A stretch of DNA of 64,000 nucleotides, taken from Aphis gossypii. Taxonomy: Eukaryota > Arthropoda > Insecta > Hemiptera > Aphididae. The notes below the pieces were generated by a model that saw only the letters and a list, made by a program, of their open reading frames with translations, was not told the DNA's origin and searched no databases. This document shows, piece by piece, positions 35,906 through 49,194 of this stretch; positions within the stretch are counted from its first letter, which is position 1; the number at the start of each line of letters is the position of its first letter. The DNA is taken from the NCBI RefSeq assembly GCF_020184175.1, contig NC_065533.1, forward strand, positions 18,002,695-18,066,694. The letters run 5' to 3'. The translations under genes were made by a program, and so were the position numbers.

Positions 35906-38230
35906 ACAAACAAAATAAATTAAAAATAAAATAACATAAATAAATTATTATAAAATACATAGAGATACCAGACCAACTAAAAGACAAAAGATATTTTTTA
36001 TAATTTTATTAAATATTACACAAGCAGAATCTCCTTATTTTCACAATATTCATATTTTAAATCATTTTTCTTTAATATCCAAAATGTCCTTTTCAGAATC
36101 ATTGCAAATCATTTAATCTGAAACTATTCGTAGTTTTTTTTAAATATATTTTTTTATTATTATTATTATAATTGATTTTAGCCTGTTGGAACATCATTGA
36201 TATGAACTTAATGGTTGCGGTAACCGCCAACCGGTGATGTTAACCACTAGACACTATCCGCACAATAGCATTAAGCAATAGCCATATATAGGAATAAATT
36301 ATTGTCTTTAATGTATTGACTACATTTATAACAGTAGTTAATGATTCGACATTCACATTCTTATTTTGGAACCTTAATAAATTTATCTTAAATAAAGTCT
36401 ATTACAATTTTTCGAAATTAGGAAGTTACTAATTTTCACATCTTCTACGATTTTATTAGAACGTAAGGGTATCTGGTATCTGCAGTATAATCTAAAAAAA
36501 CATTAAAAAATATCATTATGTTTAGTTTACAATAGAACGTTTTTCCATTGTACTACTGTATTTTTGTTATCAAATTTAAAAATTTGTATTTCTGTTTCAT
36601 ATACACCTATGTAAAAAAATGTGTTTAATAAAATGAGGAATCGTCACGATCCTTTAAACTCCCTACTAGTAAACAGAACTGTAGTGGTGTATAGTTTATT
36701 AACGTTTGTCACGTTAATTAGTTAAGTCACACCTTAAACCTTGACTAACAGCCTAAAACTTACACACAGACGAAATTTTATTAAACGATATTTTTTCTCC
36801 AACCTTAAAGATAAAAATATTATTTACAGTCTAGTAAGTAGTAATCTACTATGAGAGAAAAAAACCAAATTTATGTACTGTTAGGATTATTATAGTAACT
36901 ATTAGTATAAAAATTAAAGTTTACTGTAGAGGAAGTAATAGTCTTGTAGTGAATATTTGCCTCAAAAAATGAATCTAAAAAAATGGTTAAATTATAAAAT
37001 TCTATTATAACTTATAAGTAGGTAGTATAATATTATTTAAAAGTTGTGTATATTTTCTATTTATACATTTCTTATTTCTATGATAGTATATCGATTATTT
37101 AAACAAGTTTATGCATATTTGAGTATTTTTCATGTATTAGAATGGTAACTACTAACTAAGTACTTACTATAAACTTATAATACTAGGAATAAAAGTAAAA
37201 TATTCTCTGTCTCCTCTTAGCTAAATATCCTACGTACTTTTATGTGTACAAAACAATCAATAAAAATGTAAATATTGTCAAGCATGCAATGTGAATTTAT
37301 TATAAGTAGTTGTAGCCTGCAGTAAGTAGATAGGTTAATCCTGTGATAAAATCTGAATAAAGTAATTGCATAAACACAATCCTCTTTTATTATAATTATG
37401 CATATTAACTCGACGAGAATTACATTCTATACTTAAGTAGTGGTAGCACAATTATTTTGAGGGAGTAATGAGTGGATCTCCTCTCGATTGGGTGTGGTGA
37501 TTTGGATTTTTTTTTCTATATTTATAACTGTAGCAGTGATATATAATTTTCAAATAAGAATTAAATAAAATAAAAAGTGGTATAATTATTGCGAAGTATA
37601 AAATTCAAAAAGTCGTTTAAAGGGGGTGTAGTGCAAGTATTAATTTAATCACCCCGCTTCTATTCTTTGGTTGAAATTCAAGCTTTAGATATACGCTACC
37701 GATACTTGTGTTAATATATTATATATATACATGTATAATGTATATTCTATTGGTGATTATTTGTTTGAGACAACCAAAAGTTAATCAACTTGATTACTTG
37801 AACAATATACGGTCCTAATTGCTGGTAAAGTCATAAATAATATTATTTATTATCTTACTCGACTATTTAGTATAATATATTATAATAATATGTTAAATTT
37901 ATAAAACGATAGAATTTGGTACAGTTGGACGTTGTATTAACATTTGTATTGAAAACTTCAACCGTCCAAACCATAAGCAATATTCTACAATACATATTAT
38001 ATAATATAGTATCATAAATGATGCATTTATGTACGCAGTACGATGTACAGTTTATCAGCTATATTATACAGGTGTATATATAGTGTTGTGGAACAAAGCG
38101 AACTATCGATTTGTCAGTAATTAATATAATATAGTGTAACTGTATATTCGGTAGGTTAGTACAATAATTACACATCAAAGAAACATAATGTGTAACCGCT
38201 GTTTACGCGTAGGTAGATCGAGGAGTAGGT
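35906..38230. other. AT-rich intergenic DNA
   Basis: Apart from the possible SINE at 36180-36260, I see no gene or element. There is no convincing exon up to the CpG island at 38.24 kb. Confidence 0.45.
36180..36260 (-). mobile_element. Possible tRNA-derived SINE head
   Basis: Read on the minus strand, this patch has an A-box-like motif (gtgtctagtggttaac) and, about 35-40 nt later, a weak B-box-like motif (agttcatatca), with GC content well above its surroundings. This is the layout of a polymerase III promoter from a tRNA-derived SINE. It does not fold into a full tRNA that I can draw, and I see no tail or target duplication. Confidence 0.3.
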
Positions 38231-38239
38231 AAGTAGGTA

Positions 38240-39175
38240 TAGTGATCAAACCACTGCGGCGGCGGCGGCGGCGGGACCACAATATTAAAAACGTTTTCAA
38301 AGTTTCTAGACGGTACACCGTGTCTGGTGGGCGAGGGGCGGGCGGAAGGACGATGACGTGGCCGAAGGGACGACGACGACGACGGTAGTGAAATGATTAC
38401 CTACGCACGAGAAAACGGGGTTGTACGGCTGAGAGGGTGGTTATCGATCGTCCGCAGCCGACCCGCGAAACCCATCTAGGGCGCGCACACTCGCACCAGC
38501 GCACCCACACTGAAGTCGCGCCACAGTCGCCGCCGCCCGCCCGACCCACCGCGGACGGACTACCATATTATAATACACACTATTACTATATTACTATTAT
38601 TATTATTATTATTATCGTCTCATAAAGTACGCGGTCGTCTGTCCCGAAATAGGCGCAGGCATCGCGGCGTGCACATCGTCGTCGCCCGTCTCCGCGATTC
38701 CGGCGAAACAGACGTCGCGGTCTCAAAACACAATATACTATACCACTACCGCAGTCGTTTGCGTTCTTTATCATTGTTTATTATTTTTGTTTTATGTGAT
38801 GTAGAACAAAGCCGCGGCGAGTACGCGTTACGCTGCGCCCCGTTTCGTGTGTTTTTTGTTTCCCCGAAAAAATAGTAAATATCTCCGCACGGTCTCCGGT
38901 TCGTTTTGTGATAATATTTTTGCATTTTATCGTCGTCGTCGTAATAACAACATTGCCGGGGTCGGCGTGACAACGCCATGGCGGCGACATGGCAGTTCGG
39001 CCGCCGCCGGTGTTGTTGCCGCCTCGGCGGCGGATCGCGGCTGTGCTCGCCGCCCTGCCGTCCGACTGACAACCGCTGTGCTGCAGTCGTCGCGTCGCCA
39101 CTGACGCCGTCCGCGCAGTCCGACGCCCAGCCGGTAGCGTCCCGACAGCCGTCTCCGTTCGCTCGGAATCAAGTA
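38240..39175 (+). promoter_or_regulatory. CpG island, probable promoter and 5' exon of the TMC gene
   Basis: Nearly 1 kb of CpG-dense, GC-rich DNA in an AT-rich background, including a (CGG)n run at 38256-38272 and an ATT microsatellite at 38593-38615. Open frames occur on both strands but are a by-product of the composition: they overlap, lack domains and are biased to Arg, Ala and Pro. A possible splice donor ends the island (aatcaa|gtaacg at about 39172). The next acceptor on the plus strand is that of the TMC 5' UTR exon (41412), so the island most likely drives that gene. A divergent promoter is also possible. Confidence 0.5.
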
Positions 39176-41412
39176 ACGTACAAAGGCCATAATACATAAA
39201 TAATACTATTTTATAACGATGTCATTAAACGACCGACGTATTTCATATCCTGGAACGATAACTGCAAACATATTAATTAATATTATAGGTAGGTATACGA
39301 TGAGATGATAGGTATATGAAATTTAAGGTACCTTAAAAATTATTATAATAAAATATGCAGTTTATACGATGTGCGAGCAATAATTATTTCGATACCGTGA
39401 GCCTGCGAGTGTTCTGTTAATCATAGTGTTTTATTTTTTTTCAGAATCGTCTATAGATGTATAATATCGCGCCTCGGCGCTAAAATAGAAAGATTCTACG
39501 TTTCTATATATATATATAGGCTGAAATATTTGTTGCGCGTGTGCCATCTGTGATCTGTCGTAAATCATAATACACTGTAATTTCTGGAAAATATCTGTAT
39601 CTAACAATAATTACATTGGTAGGCCCGTAAAGACTAAGGAATATAGATAGAGCTATAACTTTGTTCGTATTGTGTTTCTATACATTAAATTATAATTTAA
39701 GTTTTAACTATGCAGATAGCACAGCGTATGTATAGTAGTAATTTCCAATTAATTATGTACAAATAGAATTACCTACTGATATAATATGTATCTTATGTTT
39801 GGATGTTGATATCATTGATAACACGAATCAATATAAAAAATGCCATAAAATAAAGTACTTTTTGTACCTAGATAAAAAATAGATTTTTTTTGTGAATTGT
39901 AATATAATACCTATTATTATATAATATATTTCTGATGAAAATAGGATAGAAAATATCAACACAATATGTACAATTCGTTCAAAAATATCTATAACATACC
40001 TATTTCAAATCTTAAATTTCGAGCGGAGCAATAAATGTATTAAATATATTTTTTGGTTTCTGTCATCACTTAAGACTACTTAGAGCAGTAAAAATTTTAA
40101 AATTTTAATGTCTCTTATTCTTATTTCTTACTAGAAGGTAAATCTAGCTAGTATATTGGGTGATAAAAAGTAAAAAGTTTCGTGTAATTTTTTCAATAAC
40201 TGAGGAAAAGCCAAATAAAATTAGGGAAAAGCAGAAATTTTAACAAAACTAATTTTTGACAAAATTGATTTTCTTGATTTGTAAATAAACATAAATACTT
40301 GACATTTTATTACCAAATGATTATATGAACATTTTATGAATATGGTATAATTTTCAAAATAATTTGACTCTTTTTGAGCTATTTATAAATAAGTTTGCTA
40401 AATGTTTGATTTTTATTTTAAAAAATCTTTCAAAAGTTATATATTAATTAATGTTCGAAAAAAGTTTTAGTTAAGTTAAAAAAATTAGGAATTTAATTAT
40501 AAGGTTCCTCGTAAATTTTTATTAAAACTATTTAAAAATATCAAAAATATATTAGAATGGTTTTTATTTTAAAAGCATTTGAAGTTCAAATTTAAATAAA
40601 ATTGGATATTAAACGTAGAACAACAATTGTATTTGTTGTAATTTAAAAATACTATTTTGGGGTATTAGAAACTTTTACTTTTACTATTATATTTTATGTA
40701 TTTAAGACATGTTCAAAATATAAAGATTAATTTTAATTTATTCCCCTACTTATACAACCACAAACCAATTCATTCATTTATACCGTATTATGATAAGGTG
40801 GTATTTGAGTCATAACGAAGAACAATTATATATTTTATATTATTATATTATTAATATAATAATTAATAATTATAATGTTTCTCAAAAAAAAAAAAGTATA
40901 TATGAATTAAATCCACCTAGTAGGTTAACCTTAATACTATGAATTAATAATTAATTTAATTTTCTTATTAATTAAGAAAAAAATAAGGAAAAATGGAAAT
41001 TTTTACGAATTTGTTATTAAAAACGAATAACCATCATAGATACTTAAAGTATTTACCAAATTTTTATTTAAAGACTTTCTGTTATGATATAATTTTTAAA
41101 ATATTTTTACTCTTTTTGTGGTATTTTTTGTAGTAAAACTTAAGTTAGATACTAGTATTGAAATAAAATAAAATAAACACATTAGGTAAATACTTTATAT
41201 ACCTACCTATTTTAATTTGAAAAATTATTACTTTTATATAATTTATTTTATATTTATTATTTATAGTACCTGACGTCGTACAATGACTGATATTAGTAAA
41301 TTAATATTCTTTCTGCAAAGACATTTGTTTTTTCGTATAGGTTTTATTCTTATTGATTGTTATTTGTGCATTAACTTTATCATAAATTCATAACAAATAA
41401 TTTATTTTACAG
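39176..41412 (+). other. Probable first intron of the TMC gene
   Basis: AT-rich, with two more stretches of the dispersed repeat family seen at 15995-16510: about 40030-40560 and, shorter, 40980-41130. No coding exon is supported. It ends with the acceptor attttacag. Confidence 0.45.
40030..40560 (+). repeat. Dispersed AT-rich repeat family, copy b
   Basis: The same ordered motifs as 15995-16510: 'gagcaataaatgtattaaat', 'aacaaaactaatttttgac', 'aaatacttgacattttattacc', 'attttcaaaataatttgac', 'aaggttcctcgtaaat'. A third partial copy follows at 40980-41130. Class unknown. Confidence 0.5.
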
Positions 41413-41567
41413 AAATGATGATCAAAATAGAATAGAGTTTGAACAACTAAAAATGACGAGATCGACATAAATAATTTAATAAGATTGGAATAAATTAATG
41501 TAAAGTATGAAAATATGGATACCTAAAAATCAATCCATCTAATTAGCTATTTCTATATAGTTTTAAA
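41413..41567 (+). other. 5' UTR part of the first coding exon, TMC gene
   Basis: The acceptor attttacag ends at 41412. The exon begins in untranslated sequence with stops in all frames before the ATG at 41568, supporting that ATG as the start. Confidence 0.5.
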
Positions 41568-44500
41568 ATGTCTGAAAGCGAAAGAAAGAAGAGATCACAA
41601 TGTATAGATGTTTGGGAGGAGGCCGGCTCGGAATTCTACCAAGAAAGCTATCCGGGCATGGAAGCAGATTTAGAGGCATTCCAAAAAAATCCAAATAAGC
41701 TTTCAACTTTATTACCCAGTAATAAAACAAGAACAGGTACCGTTATATACCTTCATAATTAATTTTATTTGTATTTAGAAGTATAGAAATTATAATGGCT
41801 AATATAATAAAATATTATTAATGATATATTGTAAATATATTATGATTCATGGCGAGTTTCATCATATCTCAATATGATACATCACATCACATAATATTCA
41901 GTTTACGTCAATAAAATGCTTCTGCTACAAATATACTCCTCATATGTCTAATTGTCTAATACTATCAGGGGCGGATCTAGCAATATTTCACACGTGAGGG
42001 AAGGTGAAAATTGTCTTTGGTTTTGATTTTCGTATATTTTCAACGAAATTATATGATATTTTTATTGGGAAAAAATTATTGTCTACGATAATAATTGACA
42101 CGATATCAATTATATAGCTATAATACGTCTATATACATTTTTATGGATTTATCAAACATATTTTATTTTCATGATTTTACTGAAGAAATATTGATTAAAA
42201 CTTTGAAAATTGAAAATTGTTCATTATTGATAATGATAGGTCATAAAACAAATCACCTAAAATAGCTATAGCACACTAGTCACTACACAATGTAATAATA
42301 TTCTTTATACCTATAATAGGTGTTTACCCTCTTGGATCCGCCTCTGTATACTGTCATTTTAGTTTTACAACTTACAAGCGTAAAACATTGAACATATGCG
42401 TCCAGATAAATCTATTCTATGCTGTTAGTTTCAAAATAACGAATTTTCATATATTATCATTTATCAAACTTAAAGTAATATCTAAAGTAACGATCTAGAG
42501 CAAGGATGGCAAATTATATGAATGCTACACGCCAAAAATTAATTTCTTTTTTTTCAAGCGTGCATTAAAAAATGTTATATAATATTGTAATAAAAATCTT
42601 TCGATTTTTTGTATGGCACCATCCCTGATATAGGGTGTATCGTTGGCATTTGTTGTTATTTTTAATTAAAAAAAAAGTGATAACTTTTGAAATGTTATTA
42701 ACTCATTTTAAAAATTAAATATTATTAATAATTTACCCCTATCCTACATAATATTCTTACCTTTAAATATAATTGTAAATATACTTTTAAATTAAAATTA
42801 ATTCTGCTAAATACAAATTTATTATGTTTTACGTTTAACATATACGTAGACAATAGAATATATGGCTGTAGTATCGTTTTAAAATAACTTACATAGTAGG
42901 TACTGTCTATATAACTACAGATTTGCTACGCACTCGCATTAATTAATTTTTTTTTAACCTACTCGCCGATTCTTACTTATTTTATTAATTTACTTTAAAA
43001 ACCCACTATTTAAATCTAATAATAATTATATTTGTATATATATTTTTTTAATATTTATAACACAACCTATGAAAAGGAATATTATTATTAGGTTCTAGGG
43101 TTAATTTGTAGAAAAATGTATGATATATCGTACAATTTTTTTTCATACCTAATTGATTCGTTAGGTATTTGATTTGGCCTTTTTAGATCATTATTTCATT
43201 TTTATTAATTTTTTTTGGAATTTTTAAATATGTCTGCCAATTTAAACTTTTCTAAATCTTTAATTTAAAATATTTTACACTCGACAGATTTTTGATTTTT
43301 TAAATTATGATTTTTAATTTTATTTATAGTACAGTTTTTACTAAATTTGTTAAGATTTTAAGTTCTTCTTAGAGGATTTTTTGAAGTTTATAGTGCGTTA
43401 TATACATTTTTTTATTGAGATTATAAGATTTTAATTTAATTCATAGCTCAAATTATTATCAACCATTTTTATAAATAATATTAGTAATAATAATAATAAT
43501 AATAATTTTAATAAAATATAAATTATTGTTGAAATTCTGAAAATATAAATAATTGCAATTATAATTACAAGGTATTTTGTAGTTAATCAAAAATTCAAAA
43601 TAATATACCTACTTATAGTTGTAAGTACCTAATCGATATAATACAATTCATCCATATAATCATATTATAAAATAAATTTATAGGTACATTTTGAAGTGTT
43701 TATAATAAAATATGAATTAATTTACATATTTTATTTTTATTTATTTTTTGTACATTATTTAAACTTCAAGGTATCTTGTGTATATACTAAACGTTACGTG
43801 TAATTATTTTACATGCTAATAATACTAAGATTTCCAATAATATAAAGTTCTGTTTGTGATTTTCAGCTAGGAAAAAAATTAATAATGGAACTGTATGCTA
43901 TCAAGCAACTGCTACATTAAAACCGGTAGAATATGGAACACTATGTCAAAACACTATGGGTTGTAATAATGAAATTCAAATATCGCTAATGCCCGATTTG
44001 TCAGGTAATATATTATATAATAACACTAAACTAATTTTAAATAACAATTAATAATTTATAACTTTAAATGGTTTTAGAGAATTTATCTAATGAGGAACTT
44101 GTGTGGGAAGAAATTATGAAAATTAAAACTATGCCAATTAGCATGGCACATAAGAAAGAATTAAAAGCAAAATTAAAAGTAAGTTTTATGTTTAACACGT
44201 GTAAAATAGTAATAATTACTATTGTAAATATTGATAATAGTATATACTTAAATATTTATATTTTGTTTATAGAGTGCAGATGCTTTTAGACTCCAAGGTT
44301 TCCAACAGCTCAAGTGGCAAAAGCGAAAAATGTGTAATTGCTTGAAAACCAAGTGGTTAGAGTTTTATAATAAATTCAATTTATGGAGTTCGAGTTTGAA
44401 AAAAATTGAAGGTCACTGTGGTGCAGGTGTAGTGGAATTCTTTCTTTTTATAAAATTGTTAATTTTTTTAAATGCTTTTACAATGGTTGTGGTTTTTATT

Positions 44501-46180
44501 ATATTGATATTTCCTTCAGTTTATTGGGTAGAATTAAAAGAAGGTATCGCACCAGACCTCTGGAATGAATGTGGTTCAAGTAATGAGAGTGCCTCAATTG
44601 AATGTTGTAGTGCTATTTATGAGAACACTACTAGGATAGCTAGACCTCGAGTAAATATGCATTATATTATGGATATTATTCAAGGTACGGGTTGGGTTGA
44701 AACGACGCCTATGTATTATAGTTACTATCCAAATCAGCAGTTCAATGTTGGCAAATTATTCACTTATCATATACCGTTAGCATACATCGTTTCTACTATT
44801 AGTTATTTTATTTTATTTTTCTTGATTATTGTTAGGAAATCAATTAAAGGATTTAAACAAAGAATGGTAGAAACACAAGTACAATATTATTTGTACTCTA
44901 ACAGCATTTTCATTGGATGGGACTTTTGTATTAACAATAAAATATCGGCCATACTAAAGCAAAAGGCTATATTCAATGAGCTGCGTTCGTTTTTGATTGC
45001 CGATAGACCGAAATTCGAAAACAGGAATCGCAGTAAACAAATTAACATTATAATAATTAGGTTGCTCATTTCATTTTTAGTAATTGCGCTGATCGGATCG
45101 GCTTGTTTCTCGATTTATATGATATTTAATTACTCTATAAAGTTGTTACAGCATGACCAAACATTCACTTGGGCGTTTTTGTTGGAATTTGCGACACCGG
45201 TAGCGATAACTTTTTACAACATAGTGTTGCCAATTATCTTTGATATTTTTTTGAAGTTTGAAAATCGTTCCATGTATCAAGAAACCCGATTATGTATATT
45301 GAGAATAATATGTGTGAGATTATCGTTGTTGGTTGTACTGTTGGGTTCAATTTATAAGTTGATTAACTGCGTACGGGAAAAATCTCAGTGTGCAAGTGCT
45401 TTATGCAGTTCTCCGCTCTGCTGGGAGACCTACGTCGGTAAAATAATGTATAAGCTTCTTATTGTTGACGTCGCATGTAAAATCGGAATTACCATTTTGA
45501 TTAGTTGTCCCCGGAGCATACTTGTTAGACATTTTAAAAGTAATTTTTTCCAAGTGATGTGCAAGCAAGAACTTAATTTAGCGAAACATGTATTGGACGT
45601 TATCTATATTCAAATAATCGTGTGGTTAGGTAGTTTCTATGTCGCTCTGCTACCAGTCCTCGGATTGGTCTCGATGGTGATAATGTTTTATATAAAACGA
45701 TTTTCTTGTATCGTTAACTATAGCCTAGCTCAAAAGGTATACAGTCCGTCACGAGCACATACAATGATCATGTCCATGTTACTCATATCTTACGTCCTAT
45801 GTGTGACTACGTGGTTAACGGCTGTATCAAAAATAACGCCATCCAGGTCATGCGGTCCGTTCAAAGGACTACCGTCTATTTGGAGGGTTCTGATTGATTT
45901 CATACATACCATACCTTCATGGACAATTACTTGTTACGAAATACTGTTTAGCTTAAACTTCGTAGTCCCGTTGATTTTCATACTCTCGTGCATTGTCTAC
46001 TATTATCACACTGTTATGAGATCCAATAAAAAAATGATTATGGTTCTACGTAAGCAGCTTGTACTTGAAGGACACGACAAACAGTTTCTGTTGAACCGGT
46101 TAAGTGCATTTATTAAACAACAAGACAGGCGTCGCAAAGCAACCGAAAATAACGGTGAAATCGACGTATTGCTTTCTTGA
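41568..46180 (+). CDS. TMC: Transmembrane channel-like (TMC) protein
   Basis: Coding exons 41568-41736, 43867-44004, 44078-44178 and 44273-46180 join in phase (1, 1, 0) to give 771 residues. Borders: acag|gtaccg, gattttcag, tcag|gtaata, tggttttag, aaaa|gtaagt, tgtttatag. The first 130 residues are polar and cytosolic (WEEAGSEFYQESYPGMEADL). Then comes the family's pre-membrane motif (FRLQGFQQLKWQKRK) and KKIEGHCGAGVVEFF leading into the first membrane helix. About nine or ten hydrophobic segments follow. The TMC signature CWETYVGKIMYKLLIVD starts near residue 519 (45419-45469). TMC proteins are TMEM16-related membrane proteins; TMC1/2 form mechanotransduction channels, and the role of the shorter TMC5-8 type is less clear. 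Length and motif suggest a TMC7-like member rather than the very long fly Tmc. The last exon carries 82% of the protein without an intron. A poly-A signal lies at 46833-46838. Small gaps in identification: the subtype is a guess. Confidence 0.9.
41966..42346. mobile_element. hAT-type MITE in TMC intron, 381 bp
   Basis: Ends CAGGGGCGGATCTAG and, read inwards from the right, CAGAGGCGGATCCAAG. These resemble the ends of the GC-rich hAT at 20503. The 8-bp flanks (aatactat, tatactgt) do not match exactly, so the insertion is old or I have misplaced an end. No coding capacity. Confidence 0.65.
42501..42627. mobile_element. Possible very short hAT-type MITE, 127 bp
   Basis: Ends CAAGGATGGCA and tggcaccATCCCTG are inverted with one or two mismatches. 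Flanking 8-mers atctagag and atataggg agree at six of eight positions. It is in the same TMC intron as the element at 41966. Confidence 0.4.
42628..43866 (+). other. Remainder of TMC intron
   Basis: AT-rich intronic DNA with an aat microsatellite near 43480-43510. No exon is needed here, as flanking exons join in phase. Confidence 0.5.
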
Positions 46181-46832
46181 TTTGCACATAATATAATCGA
46201 TAATCGTATCAGGAAAACTGGTGATTTTTTAGGGTGCTCGTATGTTATTATTGTAATTGGTCAATGGTATTTTATTATTTTTTTTTTTTTTTGTAAATTT
46301 GAACTGCTTAAGTTTAGAAACGGTTTATTTAACAGTTACCGAAAATATGTATACCTACCCAACATTAGTACTTACATACTTTGTTTTTACCGAATAGTGA
46401 AATGTAATATAGGTACCTATCTGTTTTAACCTTAGTACGTTATTGCTTAGGTTTGATATTTAGTTTGTTTATTATTTTATTACTTCCGTTAAAATATGAA
46501 TTTTCAATATTATTGCATAAATAATTGTATTTGAATAATTTAATTCGATACACATTTAATTATATTACATTATATATGACTATATTATGTACTTACTTAA
46601 TATTCTGTCTTGTAAACAATGTTATGTTAATAGTATCATATAAAAGAGATATATCAAAATAATTAAAAATATTTCAATATATTTTAATATTTTAATGTAT
46701 TAAATATTATAAATATGTAAAAACTATAAATCTTATTATCATATTAATAGTATAAACTATTCAGTTCAAATAAGATAAACCATTAAAGTGATCTCTGTGA
46801 GAGTTACACAATTTAAACTCAAAAATTATGTA

Positions 46833-46838
46833 AATAAA
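46833..46838 (+). terminator. Polyadenylation signal, TMC gene
   Basis: First AATAAA after the TMC stop codon, giving a 3' UTR of about 670 nt. Variant signals occur earlier, so a shorter end is possible. Confidence 0.4.
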
Positions 46839-46839
46839 A

Positions 46840-48366
46840 TGTACCTATATTTATATTATAGCATAAATTATAATACTTTATACCTAATTGTATTTTCAAT
46901 TATATTCATGTTAAGGTATTAAACAATATAACAATGTTTATTTTTAAGTCTTAATCTAAATTTACATATTATACAATTTTGGGTGATATTTTTTGGACTG
47001 TCTTCCTTATACATTTTGATTTGTGTTTATTAATATTTTTGTCAGACAAATTTTTTTTTACTATAATTTTTATATACAATACTTCAAATGTATGTATTAA
47101 TTTAAAAAATATATACACACAAACACACACATATATATTATATACAATATACATATATATATACCTATATAATTAATACAATATACCAAATTATATTTGT
47201 GTGATCAGAATTCCACGTTACAAATTGATGATAATCGTTTAAGATTTTATTGCAGTACCCATATTTTTGGAAAATTATTTTTCTGATCACTTGATGTAAT
47301 ATGAAAATATAGTTATGTATGAAAAATGATTTTTCAATATTCATAATATATAATAATAAATATAGCTCTTTAGCTAATTAACAAATTAATTATGTTGTTT
47401 TTTATTATATTGAGTTTTTTTAATCTTTTTATTAAATACCTAACCTATGTTTTTTTCATATATTAATATTTTTTTAAAATAATTAGTATACCTCCTTTTA
47501 TATTATTATAAGCTTTTCTATAAGGTACATAACTCAATTCTACGATAATCAACTTTGGTAGTTAAAGTGATGAAAATGGCATAGCCAGGATATTGTCTTT
47601 TTTCTGGAGCAGGGAGAGTAATAAATTATCTATAGGCATAATTAGGATCCTTTATACGTTTAGTGTGCTAATACTATATTATATATATAATTTCAAAGCA
47701 ACCTTTATACAAAATAATACAATGTATGGTTATGTTATTATGTATTATACATTGAGTTTACAGTTGTACATTTACATAAGTTCATGCATCATAAAAACAT
47801 TTTTACATTTAACTAACATTATATAATTTTACTTATGATACTTATTTTCATTCAGTGTTGGAATTCAGATTATGATAGTTTAACGTAAATGTCAACATTT
47901 TTATAATTTGAAGTCATAGTAAATACAGGTATTAAAGTACTATAATACGTCTATGACAATAATATCATTATTATAGTTTTTGACACAAAAACTGGTCAAA
48001 ACTTCATTTGAATATATTTTTGTAAAAATGTGAATACTTAAGTATTATAAAAGTATTTTTCAACTTAATTTGAATCAATTTAATCATGGAATGGTAATAT
48101 GGTAAGTGAAATCAGAAATATAAGTAAATATAACACATTATTTTTATAACATTTTATGATATTTTATAATAAGGTATAAAATAGTATTACATAATAGGTA
48201 CTTTTTTCCCTTTTTTGAAAAACTCCAGATTAATAGTCATGTGGTCAAATAAAAAGCAAAATTAACCATCCACTTATTAATATACTGGTGATTTTTTTGA
48301 TTTAACTTCATGTGTTATAATAATATTTAAATTGTTATAGCATAAACTTATAGGAACCTTGTAATA
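46840..48366. other. AT-rich intergenic DNA
   Basis: CA/TA-rich simple sequence at about 47115-47170, and a single CAGTGTTGG motif at 47853 without a partner end. No gene is supported. Confidence 0.45.
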
Positions 48367-48374
48367 TTGTAGAT

Positions 48375-48879
48375 CAGTGATTCCCAACCTTTATGGTACT
48401 ACAAACCACTTGGAAAACTTTCAATACATCACGGAACACCTCAATTTTATATCTTATTTGTTTGATAAATAAGAATCAATTTGTTTACACATTTCAGAAT
48501 TTAGATTATGAATAAATAAAAAACAATGAAATTCCTTATAACAGGCTTAATAATGTTTATATTTTACCATTTTTTATTTAAAATTAAAATAATTATCAAT
48601 TCAACGCAAATTACTATTCTAAAAAAATGTACATCTGCAGATATCATCTTATCTTAATGTATAAACAAGATAACATTTTTGGTACAAATAATAACATAAA
48701 GTACACTGTATAATAGACATTTATAAATAAACAACGCACTATACATAATTGTCAGTATTTGTGTTAAGGAAAATTAAATATTCAAAATATTTTTAAATTT
48801 TGTAAGTATGGCTTGCAGACCATCTAACTATATCTCAAGGACCACCAGTGGTCCGCGGACTATAGGTTGGGAACATATG
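48375..48879. mobile_element. hAT-type MITE, 505 bp
   Basis: Left end CAGTGATTCCCAACCT; right end AGGTTGGGAACATATG, complementary except near the tip. Flanking 8-mers ttgtagat (48367-48374) and ttgtagac (48880-48887) agree at seven of eight bases. 'Accactt' and 'ggaccaccagtggtcc' motifs near the ends are typical of this MITE type. The decayed right tip suggests an older insertion. Confidence 0.75.
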
Positions 48880-48972
48880 TTGTAGACATAGTACATTTGT
48901 AAGTTTTTCACTAAGAAAAAAAAATAATGCAAATACAAATAAGTTATAAATTAAAATTTTAACAACTATAAC

Positions 48973-49013
48973 CATTGATTATATATAGTATTATTACATA
49001 TGTATAATCAATG
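48973..49013. mobile_element. Miniature 41-bp palindrome with 7-bp duplication
   Basis: Arms CATTGATTATA and TATAATCAATG with a degenerate AT centre, flanked by an exact 7-bp direct repeat ctataac (48966-48972 and 49014-49020). The arm sequence matches the palindrome at 35194-35224, so these are two insertions of one family. Confidence 0.6.
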
Positions 49014-49194
49014 CTATAACCAATAATATATTTATCAAAATGGTAATACAAAAATATTAAACAGATTTAATATTGGATAAAGTATTTATTAATTATTATC
49101 TGATAACTTTTACAAATTCTAAAATTTAATATATTTATTACACTTAGGTAGGTATGTGTTCAAGTTGTATAGGTACCATAACCAATAACCATAA

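Noticed and set aside
38437..39199. Multiple open frames in the CpG island on both strands
   Set aside because: Same composition effect. None continues through a splice site into the TMC coding exons.
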